From NCBI GenBank assembly GCA_025350865.1, contig JANXWZ010000026.1, forward strand, positions 1 to 33,064: a DNA stretch of 33,064 nucleotides, written 5' to 3'. This document shows positions 7,721 to 14,168 of the stretch, in pieces. How positions within the stretch are numbered: position 1 is the first letter of the stretch; the number at the start of each line of letters is the position of its first letter. Source of the stretch: Rhodanobacteraceae bacterium. GTDB lineage: Bacteria; Acidobacteriota; Terriglobia; Terriglobales; Acidobacteriaceae. The notes beneath the pieces were generated by a model. The model saw only the letters and a list, made by a program, of their open reading frames with translations, was not told the DNA's origin and did no database searches. The position numbers were made by a program, and so were the translations under genes.

Positions 7721-8304
7721 GCGCTACCCATCTCAGAATGTCGCGTCACAGATCGGGGCTCAGTCCGGCAATTCTGCCGCGCGTCTGGGCTACTGCGTCG
7801 CTGGCCTCAGCCTCGGATGCCGTGCAGCAGCGCAAACGTCCGCAGTGTCTGCGGCTGTTGGCGCGGGCGTCGTCTACGCCTCCTTTGGCGATGCCGAAGG
7901 TTCAGCGGACGGTTGAACCGGGGTTGGTCTTCTACCGGAAGTACACCGAGGCGCTGCTGGGGCGCTACATGAAGATGTCGATGGAGAGAGGGCGGGTGCC
8001 GTCGCTGCTGGGCCGTGAGCTGTTTCGCGGCAACGTGTCCAGCTGCAAGGTCAACGCCTTCGACGATGTGATCATCTTCGTGCACGACGTGGGCCAATGT
8101 CTGCAGCAGCTCGATCCTGGTCTGCGGCACCTCGTCCGGCGGATCGCGCTGGAGGAGTACACGCAGGCGGAGACGGCAGCGATGTTGGGTGTGTGCCTCC
8201 GGACTGTCATTAATCGCTACAGCGAGGCCCTGGACAAACTAACGCGGCTGTTCCTGGAGCGCAAGCTACTGGAACCGATGGAGGCGTGTCAGGAGGCTAT
8301 GTAA
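7717..8304 (+). CDS. Sigma-70 region-4-like HTH regulator
   Basis: A 195-residue protein whose C-terminal third (about residues 140-180: RRIALEEYTQAETAAMLGV then LRTVINRYSEALDKL) is a sigma region 4.2-type helix-turn-helix that would read a -35 element. No region 2 is visible, so it is not a complete sigma factor. The middle (FYRKYTEALLGRYMKMSMERG, VPSLLGRELFRG, FDDVIIFVHDVGQCL) is conserved-looking but of unknown function. The first 60 residues are low-complexity and may be poorly conserved. It sits between the early promoter and the structural genes, where phages place late-gene activators. Controlling the promoter/terminator at 8429-8499 is a plausible but unproven role. Confidence 0.75.
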   Translation: MSATHLRMSRHRSGLSPAILPRVWATASLASASDAVQQRKRPQCLRLLARASSTPPLAMPKVQRTVEPGLVFYRKYTEALLGRYMKMSMERGRVPSLLGRELFRGNVSSCKVNAFDDVIIFVHDVGQCLQQLDPGLRHLVRRIALEEYTQAETAAMLGVCLRTVINRYSEALDKLTRLFLERKLLEPMEACQEAM

Positions 8305-8428
8305 CGAAACGGGTGGACGTGGTGCCTGTGGGAATCTTGTCAAGCAAAATAGTTGGTCGCTCCGCACTAACTGTTGCAATAGCGTGAGTTACAAGCGAAA
8401 ATAGTTTGCACATTCACTATGGTCAACC

Positions 8429-8437
8429 TGCTATCCT
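8429..8437 (+). promoter_or_regulatory. Extended -10 promoter candidate before the structural genes
   Basis: TGCTATCCT matches the extended -10 pattern TGnTAnnnT. The nearest -35-like hexamer (TTGCAC, 8406-8411) is 20 bases away, so the promoter is weak or activator-dependent. A start near 8444 would put a terminator hairpin about 16 bases into the transcript. Confidence 0.45.
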
Positions 8438-8459
8438 AGATAAGTAAGTAAGAAATGAG

Positions 8460-8499
8460 CGGGAGCGCAGCCCTTGGGGCTACGCTCCCGTTTCCTTTT
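8460..8499 (+). terminator. Strong rho-independent terminator between regulators and structural genes
   Basis: CGGGAGCG (8460-8467) pairs with CGCTCCCG (8483-8490). Inside, AGCCC pairs with GGGCT around a TTG loop. TTTCCTTTT follows. It ends only about 20 bases before the next start codon, and its left arm begins 23 bases after the candidate -10. It may end the regulator transcript and also attenuate the structural operon. Confidence 0.85.
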
Positions 8500-8520
8500 G
8501 GCGCTTGCATGGGGGATCTT

Positions 8521-8907
8521 ATGGCTACAAGGAGGGTGGTGCGAGCGAAGGCTAAGGCCGACACTTCCGTTGTCGAGGGCGAGTCGTTCGACGGTTCGGC
8601 TTTGAGCCTGGAAGTTAGCGGACGAAGCTCTGCCGAGGTGATCGATCGGGCGCGTAAAAGCCTGATGGATGCCGTTCTGGATTCGGTAAAGGCACTGGCT
8701 GACGGAGCTAAAGATGGCAGCTTGGCGCACATCAAGCTGCTGCTGCAACTGGTGGGCCTGGACGAAGGCGAGTTGGCTCCGGTCGTCGTCGAGCCCCGAA
8801 AGAAGTCGTTTGCCGACAGCATCTTCGAAGCGTGGGTGCGGGAATCAGAAACAGATGTGGCTGATGGGGATTCGAACACAGGAGGTTTGCGTGGCAATGG
8901 AAGATAG
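8521..8907 (+). CDS. Phage-locus hypothetical protein, possible small-terminase-position gene
   Basis: A 128-residue acidic protein. Residues about 38-82 (SAEVIDRARKSLMDAVLDS, then SLAHIKLLLQLVGLDEGE) are predicted helical. No HTH is evident, so a small terminase function is only suggested by its place at the head of the structural genes. The ATG at 8521 has GGGGGA five bases upstream. An ATG at 8509 and one at 8455 lie in or near the terminator and are unlikely. The 3' end overlaps the next gene by 17 bases. Not a recognised family. Confidence 0.65.
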   Translation: MATRRVVRAKAKADTSVVEGESFDGSALSLEVSGRSSAEVIDRARKSLMDAVLDSVKALADGAKDGSLAHIKLLLQLVGLDEGELAPVVVEPRKKSFADSIFEAWVRESETDVADGDSNTGGLRGNGR

Positions 8908-9553
8908 GCTCCATCGAATGGGAGTGGCGGCGGGGCGAGTTCCGGTCCGGCCCGTGTCGCAGAGGCTGGACACGGATCGCCCGGCGTGCCGCCGAGGGCT
9001 GGAAATGCGCGGGATGGCGGTCGAATTTCCGGAGGTCCATGGCCACCCGAACCGGCTGCCGTTTGAGGGCTGCCTGACCCTGATCGACGTGGCCAGCGAC
9101 AAGGCACCGAGCGGTGCGCGGGGGCATCGGGTCGTCCTGACCCACGCCGCCGCCGAAGCAGCCCTGCCCAGCCTGCTGGGTATGGCGGTGGACTACAAGG
9201 CCGGGTGGGACGGGCACGACGCACGCCAGAAGTGCGGCATCATCACCTCGGCGTCGATCGAGGGGCAGCGTCTGATGGTGGCCGGATACCTGTTTGCGCG
9301 CGATTTCCCGGAGGTCGAGCAGAAGGTGCCCGGAGAGCGCGAGGGCGTTGCGGCGGCACATGGGATGGGCATGAGCTACGAGCTTGCCGACGCCCATGTG
9401 GCCGACATGCGCGCCTCGGTGTGGACGCTGACGCGGGCGACGTTTACCGGCGCGGCGATCCTGCTGAAGGAGAAGGCAGCGTATCGAGGGACGAGCTTTC
9501 GAGTTCGCCCGCGTATCCAGCACCTGGCTGCACGAACTGCGGCAGCTCACTAA
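8891..9553 (+). CDS. Candidate prohead-protease-like protein
   Basis: The 220-residue product contains FEGCLTLIDVASDKAPSGARGHRVVLT, then AALPSLLGMAVDY and a KCGIITSASIEGQRLMVAGYLFARDFPEVEQ stretch. This order (a substrate-loop-like start, SLLGM, then G-I-I...I-x-G...G-Y) recalls S78/U35-type capsid maturation proteases. I cannot place a catalytic His/Ser pair with confidence. The start is GTG 8891 with AGGAGG five bases upstream; the open frame extends to 8714 but overlaps the previous gene there. Position upstream of scaffold-like and capsid genes fits. Alternative: an unrelated structural protein. Confidence 0.55.
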   Translation: MAMEDRLHRMGVAAGRVPVRPVSQRLDTDRPACRRGLEMRGMAVEFPEVHGHPNRLPFEGCLTLIDVASDKAPSGARGHRVVLTHAAAEAALPSLLGMAVDYKAGWDGHDARQKCGIITSASIEGQRLMVAGYLFARDFPEVEQKVPGEREGVAAAHGMGMSYELADAHVADMRASVWTLTRATFTGAAILLKEKAAYRGTSFRVRPRIQHLAARTAAAH

Positions 9554-9613
9554 GCCAACTCGCTGAACGAAGTTGAACTGGAGCAAACCCCTGCGGAAGG
9601 GGCAAGGAGAACT

Positions 9614-10000
9614 ATGTCTTTTATCGGAGTGTTGGAGGCCATCGGCAAAGATTTTGCTAAAGGGCTGAAGTGGGCAGTGCAGTATTCCCTGCCGGTTGAG
9701 AGGCTGGTGGCGCTGCTTTTTCCGGCGGTAGCACCCGCGATGACGGCGATCGCCGATGCGACCACGCTGATCCAGAGCGCGGTCCTGCTGGTGGAACAAA
9801 AGTACGCGGCATCCGGCGCGCAGACAGGGACCGGTCCACAAAAGCTGGCGGAGGTGATGACTCTGGCCGGCGGAGCGGTCGCGGCGTTGCTGCGCCAGGC
9901 CGGGATTGCGGCGACGCCGGACTATGTGCAGTCGCTGGTATCGGCTGTGGTTGCGGTGTTGAATGTGCAGCCGGCTCCGACGCCTGCAACAGCGAAATAA
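9614..10000 (+). CDS. Small hydrophobic phage-locus protein (similar in layout to the product at 27020)
   Basis: A 128-residue protein with amphipathic or hydrophobic stretches (RLVALLFPAVAPAMTAIADA; VMTLAGGAVAALL; YVQSLVSAVVAVLNV). The middle and end, with VEQKY, GPQKLAEV and VSAVVAVLN, align loosely with [13 protein letters not shown] and VDGVVACLN in the gene at 27020. The pair look like distant paralogues. The layout recalls LLH-type holins, but a defined transmembrane helix is not certain. The ribosome site AAGGAG is well placed. No firm function. Confidence 0.6.
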   Translation: MSFIGVLEAIGKDFAKGLKWAVQYSLPVERLVALLFPAVAPAMTAIADATTLIQSAVLLVEQKYAASGAQTGTGPQKLAEVMTLAGGAVAALLRQAGIAATPDYVQSLVSAVVAVLNVQPAPTPATAK

Positions 10001-10027
10001 CGGACGAGATCGCACAAGGAGATTTGC

Positions 10028-10402
10028 ATGCAGATGGAAATGGAAATGGAAGTTGCGGATGAGTTGGGCGTGACGTCGTTGGTTTCGCGCTTGACGGCAG
10101 CGGCCGGAATGCTCGAGGAGGCGGCCAATCGGCTCGCCGGACGCGAGATCGATCTTGAAGCTTCGTTCGGGCGGATCGCTTCACGCGAAGCTGAGCTGGA
10201 ACAGAAGCTCGCGGAGGCCAACGCAACCATCGCCTCGCTGAAGGCGGGCCGCAAGACGGTGGCCGCTGGAGTGTCGACTCTGCTCGCGAAGGAAGGGGCC
10301 ACAGTGGATGCGGGGTCGCTCGATGCGGCGCTCGGCTCGTTGAGTCTGGAGCAGCGGATCGCGGTGAAGTCGCAGCTGTTGCGCGCCGGGTTGATCGGCT
10401 AG
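10028..10402 (+). CDS. Coiled-coil protein, scaffold-like
   Basis: A 124-residue protein. Residues about 24-76 form a long heptad-rich helix (LTAAAGMLEEAANRLAGRE, then REAELEQKLAEANATIASLKAG), followed by a small C-terminal helical domain ending SQLLRAGLIG. It lies immediately upstream of the major capsid gene, where many phages encode scaffolding proteins, so scaffold is a reasonable guess from position and shape only. The start ATG follows AAGGAG. Met/Glu repeats open the protein. Confidence 0.6.
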   Translation: MQMEMEMEVADELGVTSLVSRLTAAAGMLEEAANRLAGREIDLEASFGRIASREAELEQKLAEANATIASLKAGRKTVAAGVSTLLAKEGATVDAGSLDAALGSLSLEQRIAVKSQLLRAGLIG

Positions 10403-10424
10403 AGCGGCTGGCCGAAATCTACTT

Positions 10425-10460
10425 CCCACTCATCGCAACAGCGCGATGAATGGGGCACCC
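10425..10460 (-). repeat. REP-like hairpin, copy 1 (GGGTGCCCCAT family, minus orientation)
   Basis: CCCACTCATCGC and GCGATGAATGGG pair with one mismatch around a 6-base loop, and GCACCC follows. On the minus strand it reads GGGTGCCCCATTCATCGC, sharing the head GGGTGCCCCAT with the hairpin at 26957-26995. It resembles REP elements mobilised by TnpA-REP transposases; no such gene is in the window. Confidence 0.6.
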
Positions 10461-10499
10461 GAACTGATGTTTAGGGATTTGTAACTGAAGGGGAGACAA

Positions 10500-11471
10500 A
10501 TGAACGCAAAATTTACTGACATTCATGCAGCGGCAGACTACCTTGGACCTGGCGCAATCGAAGTTCCGATGTACCAGGCCGAGATCACGGATCTGGTTCG
10601 GCGCCGCGGCATTTTTGGGCAGCGCATCAAGCAGGTTCCGGCTACCGGGCATCCCTCGCGCTTCTTCGAGGAGACCGCCATTCCGGTGGCATCTGCGGGC
10701 AGCACCTTTGTCGATCCGCGCAACATGGTCGCTCCCAATGTGAGCCCGACCCGCGTGGAGCGGTCCGTCCCGTTGAAGGCGCTGGTCTCGCAGATTAACT
10801 ACAACCTGTTCGATATGGAGCTGGGCAAGCAGCAGAGCCAGTTTGCGTATCTCCAGGCGAAGGATCTCGCCGACACCGTCGACGGCGTTCTGCGCACGCA
10901 CGACATTGCACTGTGGAACGGTACCGACACCAGCCTCAGCACGCCGACGACCTTCCAGTACATGGGCGCCGTCAGCCAGATCGCAGGCGGCGGCAACTCG
11001 GTCACCATCGGCACAACGCAGAGCATCGTCGACGGCCTGAAGAGCGCTGTCGCGCAGATGCTTGCGAACTCCAGCTATGGCGTTCGTCCCACTGCGATCT
11101 ACGCCAATCCTGTGCTGCTCGACCTGATTGATCGCGAGATGAAGAGCGAGTTCAACGTGGTGCTGAACACCAAGGAGATCACCGCCGGCTTCACCGCGAA
11201 GATGCTGAGCACGCAGGCGGGTGACATCCCGCTGATCCCCGAGTGGACGCTGCCGTACACCGGCACGCCGGGTTCGGGTACCGCTGTGCTGCCGGCCTAC
11301 ATCGTGACGGAAGACATGATCGAGTACCACTGGCTGGCCGATCCGAACCCTCGCGTCTTCCAGCTTGGGACCCCCGGTTCGCTGGCGTCGCAGTATGTTG
11401 TCGTGAAGTTCGGCGGCGTGGTGGTGAAGGGCGCGAACTACGCGCACTACCAGGTGCTGGTCAACCGCTAA
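10500..11471 (+). CDS. Major capsid protein (HK97-fold type)
   Basis: A 323-residue protein with the usual capsid layout. An N-arm (MNAKFTDIHAAADYLGPG) leads to an E-loop-like region (RIKQVPATGHPSRFFEE, about 42-58). A helical spine follows (AKDLADTVDGVLRTHDIALWNG, about 120-141). The P-domain contains GLKSAVAQMLANSSYGVRPTAIYANPVLLDLIDREM. The C-terminal A-domain ends with YVVVKFGGVVVKGANYAHYQV. Length and position behind a coiled-coil gene agree. The ATG has GGGGAG in front. The call is by overall pattern rather than a single catalytic motif, but the context makes it strong. Confidence 0.8.
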   Translation: MNAKFTDIHAAADYLGPGAIEVPMYQAEITDLVRRRGIFGQRIKQVPATGHPSRFFEETAIPVASAGSTFVDPRNMVAPNVSPTRVERSVPLKALVSQINYNLFDMELGKQQSQFAYLQAKDLADTVDGVLRTHDIALWNGTDTSLSTPTTFQYMGAVSQIAGGGNSVTIGTTQSIVDGLKSAVAQMLANSSYGVRPTAIYANPVLLDLIDREMKSEFNVVLNTKEITAGFTAKMLSTQAGDIPLIPEWTLPYTGTPGSGTAVLPAYIVTEDMIEYHWLADPNPRVFQLGTPGSLASQYVVVKFGGVVVKGANYAHYQVLVNR

Positions 11472-11474
11472 CAA

Positions 11475-11551
11475 CAGGGTGTAGGGGATAGGGTGTAGGG
11501 AATAGGCTCGGGAGTCTTTACTACTCCCTACACCCTATTCCCTACACCCTG
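11475..11551. repeat. 27-bp inverted repeat (GGGTGTAGGG type) between capsid and connector genes
   Basis: Arms 11475-11501 and 11525-11551 are complementary over 27 bases with one G-T wobble. Each arm itself contains two AGGGTGTAGGG-like units, so there is a tandem repeat inside the inverted repeat. The loop is 23 bases. CTTTTT follows, then GGGGGTG and the next start codon. It could act as a terminator or mRNA stabiliser, or be a mobile intergenic repeat. Confidence 0.8.
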
Positions 11552-11568
11552 CTTTTTGGGGGTGCAAA

Positions 11569-12192
11569 ATGGGGTATTTGTTGCCGGCGGAGTATCAGGC
11601 CTACGGGCTTGCCGCAGATACGGCGGATGACATCGTGGCGATGGCCTCGGCATTGATGGAGGCGCATTGCAGACGGCCGACATTGATGGCCGCGCAGTAT
11701 ACGGAACGGATTCGGCTGACGGCCAACGCCCAGACCGGCTGCCTGAGCTATGGGCCGTTAGCCGCGGGAGCCTTGATCAGTGCGCGCGTTCGCTATGCCA
11801 AGGGACGGCGCGGCGAATATGCAGATTTCAACCAGAATCAACAGTTGGGGATGCAGATTGCAACCGCGTTTGGCTTGCCCGGAACGTGGTCGGTGCTGGA
11901 TGTAACCACAATTGATCTTTATCCGAATGCCCGCGAAGTGACGTTCCCCGCGAACTTCCTCGGCGTGGGCTACAACGAGGCGGAGATCACGTACACGGCG
12001 GGATTTGTAACCATTCCGGATCAGGTGAAGTTTGCCTGCGTCCAGATCGTGAAGAATGCGCTGGCCACACCGGCACTGAATGTGAAGTCCAGCCGCCTTG
12101 ACACCATGCACATGGAGTATTTTGCGGGGACGCTGATCGACGACGGCGTGCGGTCGCTGCTGAAGCCCTACGTGGCGGAGAAGCTGGGATGA
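11569..12192 (+). CDS. Head-tail connector protein (gp6-like)
   Basis: A 207-residue protein starts with an LPAEYQAYGLAADTADDIVAMASALMEAHCRRP helix pair, the typical opening of gp6-like connectors, which sit under the portal and extend the DNA channel. The C-terminal VKFACVQIVKNALATP helix and the LLKPYV end also fit. It follows the capsid gene directly and overlaps the next start by ATGA. The ribosome site is GGGGGTG. Subfamily not certain. Confidence 0.7.
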   Translation: MGYLLPAEYQAYGLAADTADDIVAMASALMEAHCRRPTLMAAQYTERIRLTANAQTGCLSYGPLAAGALISARVRYAKGRRGEYADFNQNQQLGMQIATAFGLPGTWSVLDVTTIDLYPNAREVTFPANFLGVGYNEAEITYTAGFVTIPDQVKFACVQIVKNALATPALNVKSSRLDTMHMEYFAGTLIDDGVRSLLKPYVAEKLG

Positions 12193-12623
12193 GCGCATCT
12201 CGAAACGGCGGAGGGATCCAGATGGCGGACGCGCTGCTCCGCAGTGTCGGCGGCAGAACAGTACTGTTACATATTGCGGCACCGGCTGTTCCAGGCGATA
12301 TCGGTGAGCAGGTCGGACTAGCCCAGCCGCTCTTTCAGGACGTTCCGATCGGCCCTGCGGCCTTCCGCAAGGTGCGAGCGAGGATTGCCACCGGTGAGTC
12401 GGCGCGAACTGCCCAATATGAGCTGCTGGTGTCGGCTTCGGCGATTGCCAAGGTTGTGGGGTCGCTCGACTACCAGTCAGCGGATGTGCTGTTCGCGCAG
12501 GCTGCGGGCGTATTGGTCGACGGCGCGCTGCTGGCGATTACTTCGGTGACCAGCGCGGAGGCGTTCGGCTCGGTGTACCTGTATCGGCTGGGATTGCGAG
12601 CCGCGGCGACGGATTTGATCTAG
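12189..12623 (+). CDS. Head-closure or connector-like phage protein
   Basis: A 144-residue, mostly beta-rich protein (VLLHIAAPAVPGDIGEQVGL; YELLVSASAIAKVVG; VLVDGALLAITSVTS). Size, beta content and placement between a gp6-like connector and a tail-completion-like gene suggest a head-closure/stopper role. I recognise no decisive motif. It is translationally coupled to the preceding gene through ATGA. Confidence 0.55.
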   Translation: MSASRNGGGIQMADALLRSVGGRTVLLHIAAPAVPGDIGEQVGLAQPLFQDVPIGPAAFRKVRARIATGESARTAQYELLVSASAIAKVVGSLDYQSADVLFAQAAGVLVDGALLAITSVTSAEAFGSVYLYRLGLRAAATDLI

Positions 12624-12637
12624 AGAGGGTGTGCGGG

Positions 12638-13159
12638 ATGTTGAGTGTTCAGTTGGCGAAGGATACGTTTTACGCCACGCTGCGAGACCGGGTGGCGGCG
12701 GCCAATGCGGCGAGGGCCGTGGTCGTCCGAGGGGTGACGAGGCCAGGAGTTCTCGTGGCGGAAAATGAGCTGCCCGGCGTTGCCATCGATGGGATTTCGA
12801 TCACTGAGGCATTCTGTCTGCGCTGGACCGGGCTCTCGATCGATACGCAGGGGCCGATGCCATTGATCGCTCTCGCGTGTGAGATTCGCTACGCAACCGA
12901 TGGCAGCAGCGGGCTGGCCGGGCTGGACCGCGGGCGTGCGCTGGCGGCGATGGACGCAGAGTTGGTGGCGGCAATCGCAAAGGCACCGCAGTCGGCATGT
13001 TCCCTTGCGATTGCGGAGATTGCCGGGGGCGGGGCGGCCACCCAAACGATGACGGGAACCAGGGTCTTCTGGGGCGACGTAACGTCCAAGCCGGCGGTGA
13101 TGCGAGGCGAACGAATGGAACGGACGGCGGAGGTTGAGGTGTATTCCTATGGCCAATAA
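12638..13159 (+). CDS. Tail-completion-like phage protein
   Basis: A 173-residue protein beginning MLSVQLAKDTFYATLRDRVAAAN, a helix followed by a mixed alpha/beta domain with IALACEIRYATDG and a C-terminal RMERTAEVEVYSYGQ strand. Position just before the tail-tube candidate is where tail-terminator/completion proteins lie. I chose ATG 12638 rather than GTG 12629, because the GAGAGGG ribosome site is correctly spaced only for the former. It overlaps the next gene by 11 bases. Function inferred from synteny. Confidence 0.55.
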   Translation: MLSVQLAKDTFYATLRDRVAAANAARAVVVRGVTRPGVLVAENELPGVAIDGISITEAFCLRWTGLSIDTQGPMPLIALACEIRYATDGSSGLAGLDRGRALAAMDAELVAAIAKAPQSACSLAIAEIAGGGAATQTMTGTRVFWGDVTSKPAVMRGERMERTAEVEVYSYGQ

Positions 13160-14147
13160 TCTGATTGCAAGTGTGGCTCCTGTGACGCGGCGAGTGCGGG
13201 CGTACTTTGCGCCGGTTAATCGAACGGCGCGGCAGGCAACGATCTTCGATGCCTCAGGCATTGCGGGGTTCCCGCTCGATACACCGCCTGCGCCTTGGGT
13301 GGATCTGGGTTGGTGTTTCGGCTTTACCCGCAGGAGCGGTACGAAGACTGAGGCTCCTACTGCCGGTGCGCCGGGCATTGCCATCGGGCAGACGCGGACC
13401 GAAGTAGAGGCACAGGTCGCGTTCCAGTTCGAGAGTTGGGGCAAGCTGCAGCTCGCGTTGAGTGCCGGGGTGCAGCAGATGAATGTGCTGCGCGTGCAGC
13501 CCGGTTCAGCGGCCAACGGCAGCGGAGGCATTGCGGTTGCGGCGGTCGCATTGATCGCGGGCTCAACCGCAACCGCGTCCACGGCGCTCGATGTCGGGCC
13601 GGCGGCAGCAGCGGGCTTTGCGGTTGGCGATGTCATCGCAGTTGATATCGACTACACCGGCCAGACTGGCTTTGTGGGGAGCGGCGTGAGTGGCGGCTAC
13701 GTCAAGAGCGTCACCGCAATCGGTGGCGGAGTGGATTACGTGCGACGGATCACGTTGAACGTGGCGCGGATTACCGCTATCACAGGCGGCGTACTGACGC
13801 TTGGTTCGGCATTGATCGCGGGTGTTCCCACGGCGGGAATGAAGGTTAGTCACGTGGTTGGATTCTGCGACCGCGAGGGCGGCAGCTACTTCCAGGAGTG
13901 GTCTGCGTTGTTTCTGCTACCGGGAGCGCAAGGGGACATGGTGGCCTTCCATTACCCGCGCCTGCAGGCGATCGGCGGAGCGGCGGAGAGTCGTGAAGGA
14001 TTGGTTGGGGTGCAGGCGGCTTCGGGCGACATGGCGCGAATGCGGCTTGCGGGAAGCTTTCGTGCGTTGCCGGTTGCGGACGCAAACGATGGCGAGATGG
14101 TGGTTTGTTTCCGGAGCTATCTGCCGGGTGCGATGCGCGCGATATAG
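13149..14147 (+). CDS. Major tail (tube) protein candidate
   Basis: The 332-residue product starts MANNLIASVAPVTRRVRAYFAPV. Alternating beta strands (TRTEVEAQVAFQFESWGKLQLALS; VGDVIAVDIDYTG; RRITLNVARITAI) and a C-terminal DGEMVVCFRSYLPG fit a tail-tube fold with an inserted Ala/Gly-rich domain (about 120-165). The ATG at 13149 (preceded by GAGGTG) is preferred over the TTG at 13134. If this is a tube protein, a tape measure should follow, yet the next gene is a fibre-like protein. Call by position and secondary-structure pattern. Confidence 0.55.
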   Translation: MANNLIASVAPVTRRVRAYFAPVNRTARQATIFDASGIAGFPLDTPPAPWVDLGWCFGFTRRSGTKTEAPTAGAPGIAIGQTRTEVEAQVAFQFESWGKLQLALSAGVQQMNVLRVQPGSAANGSGGIAVAAVALIAGSTATASTALDVGPAAAAGFAVGDVIAVDIDYTGQTGFVGSGVSGGYVKSVTAIGGGVDYVRRITLNVARITAITGGVLTLGSALIAGVPTAGMKVSHVVGFCDREGGSYFQEWSALFLLPGAQGDMVAFHYPRLQAIGGAAESREGLVGVQAASGDMARMRLAGSFRALPVADANDGEMVVCFRSYLPGAMRAI

Positions 14148-14168
14148 CGAAATTTTAGGGGGATTCGG

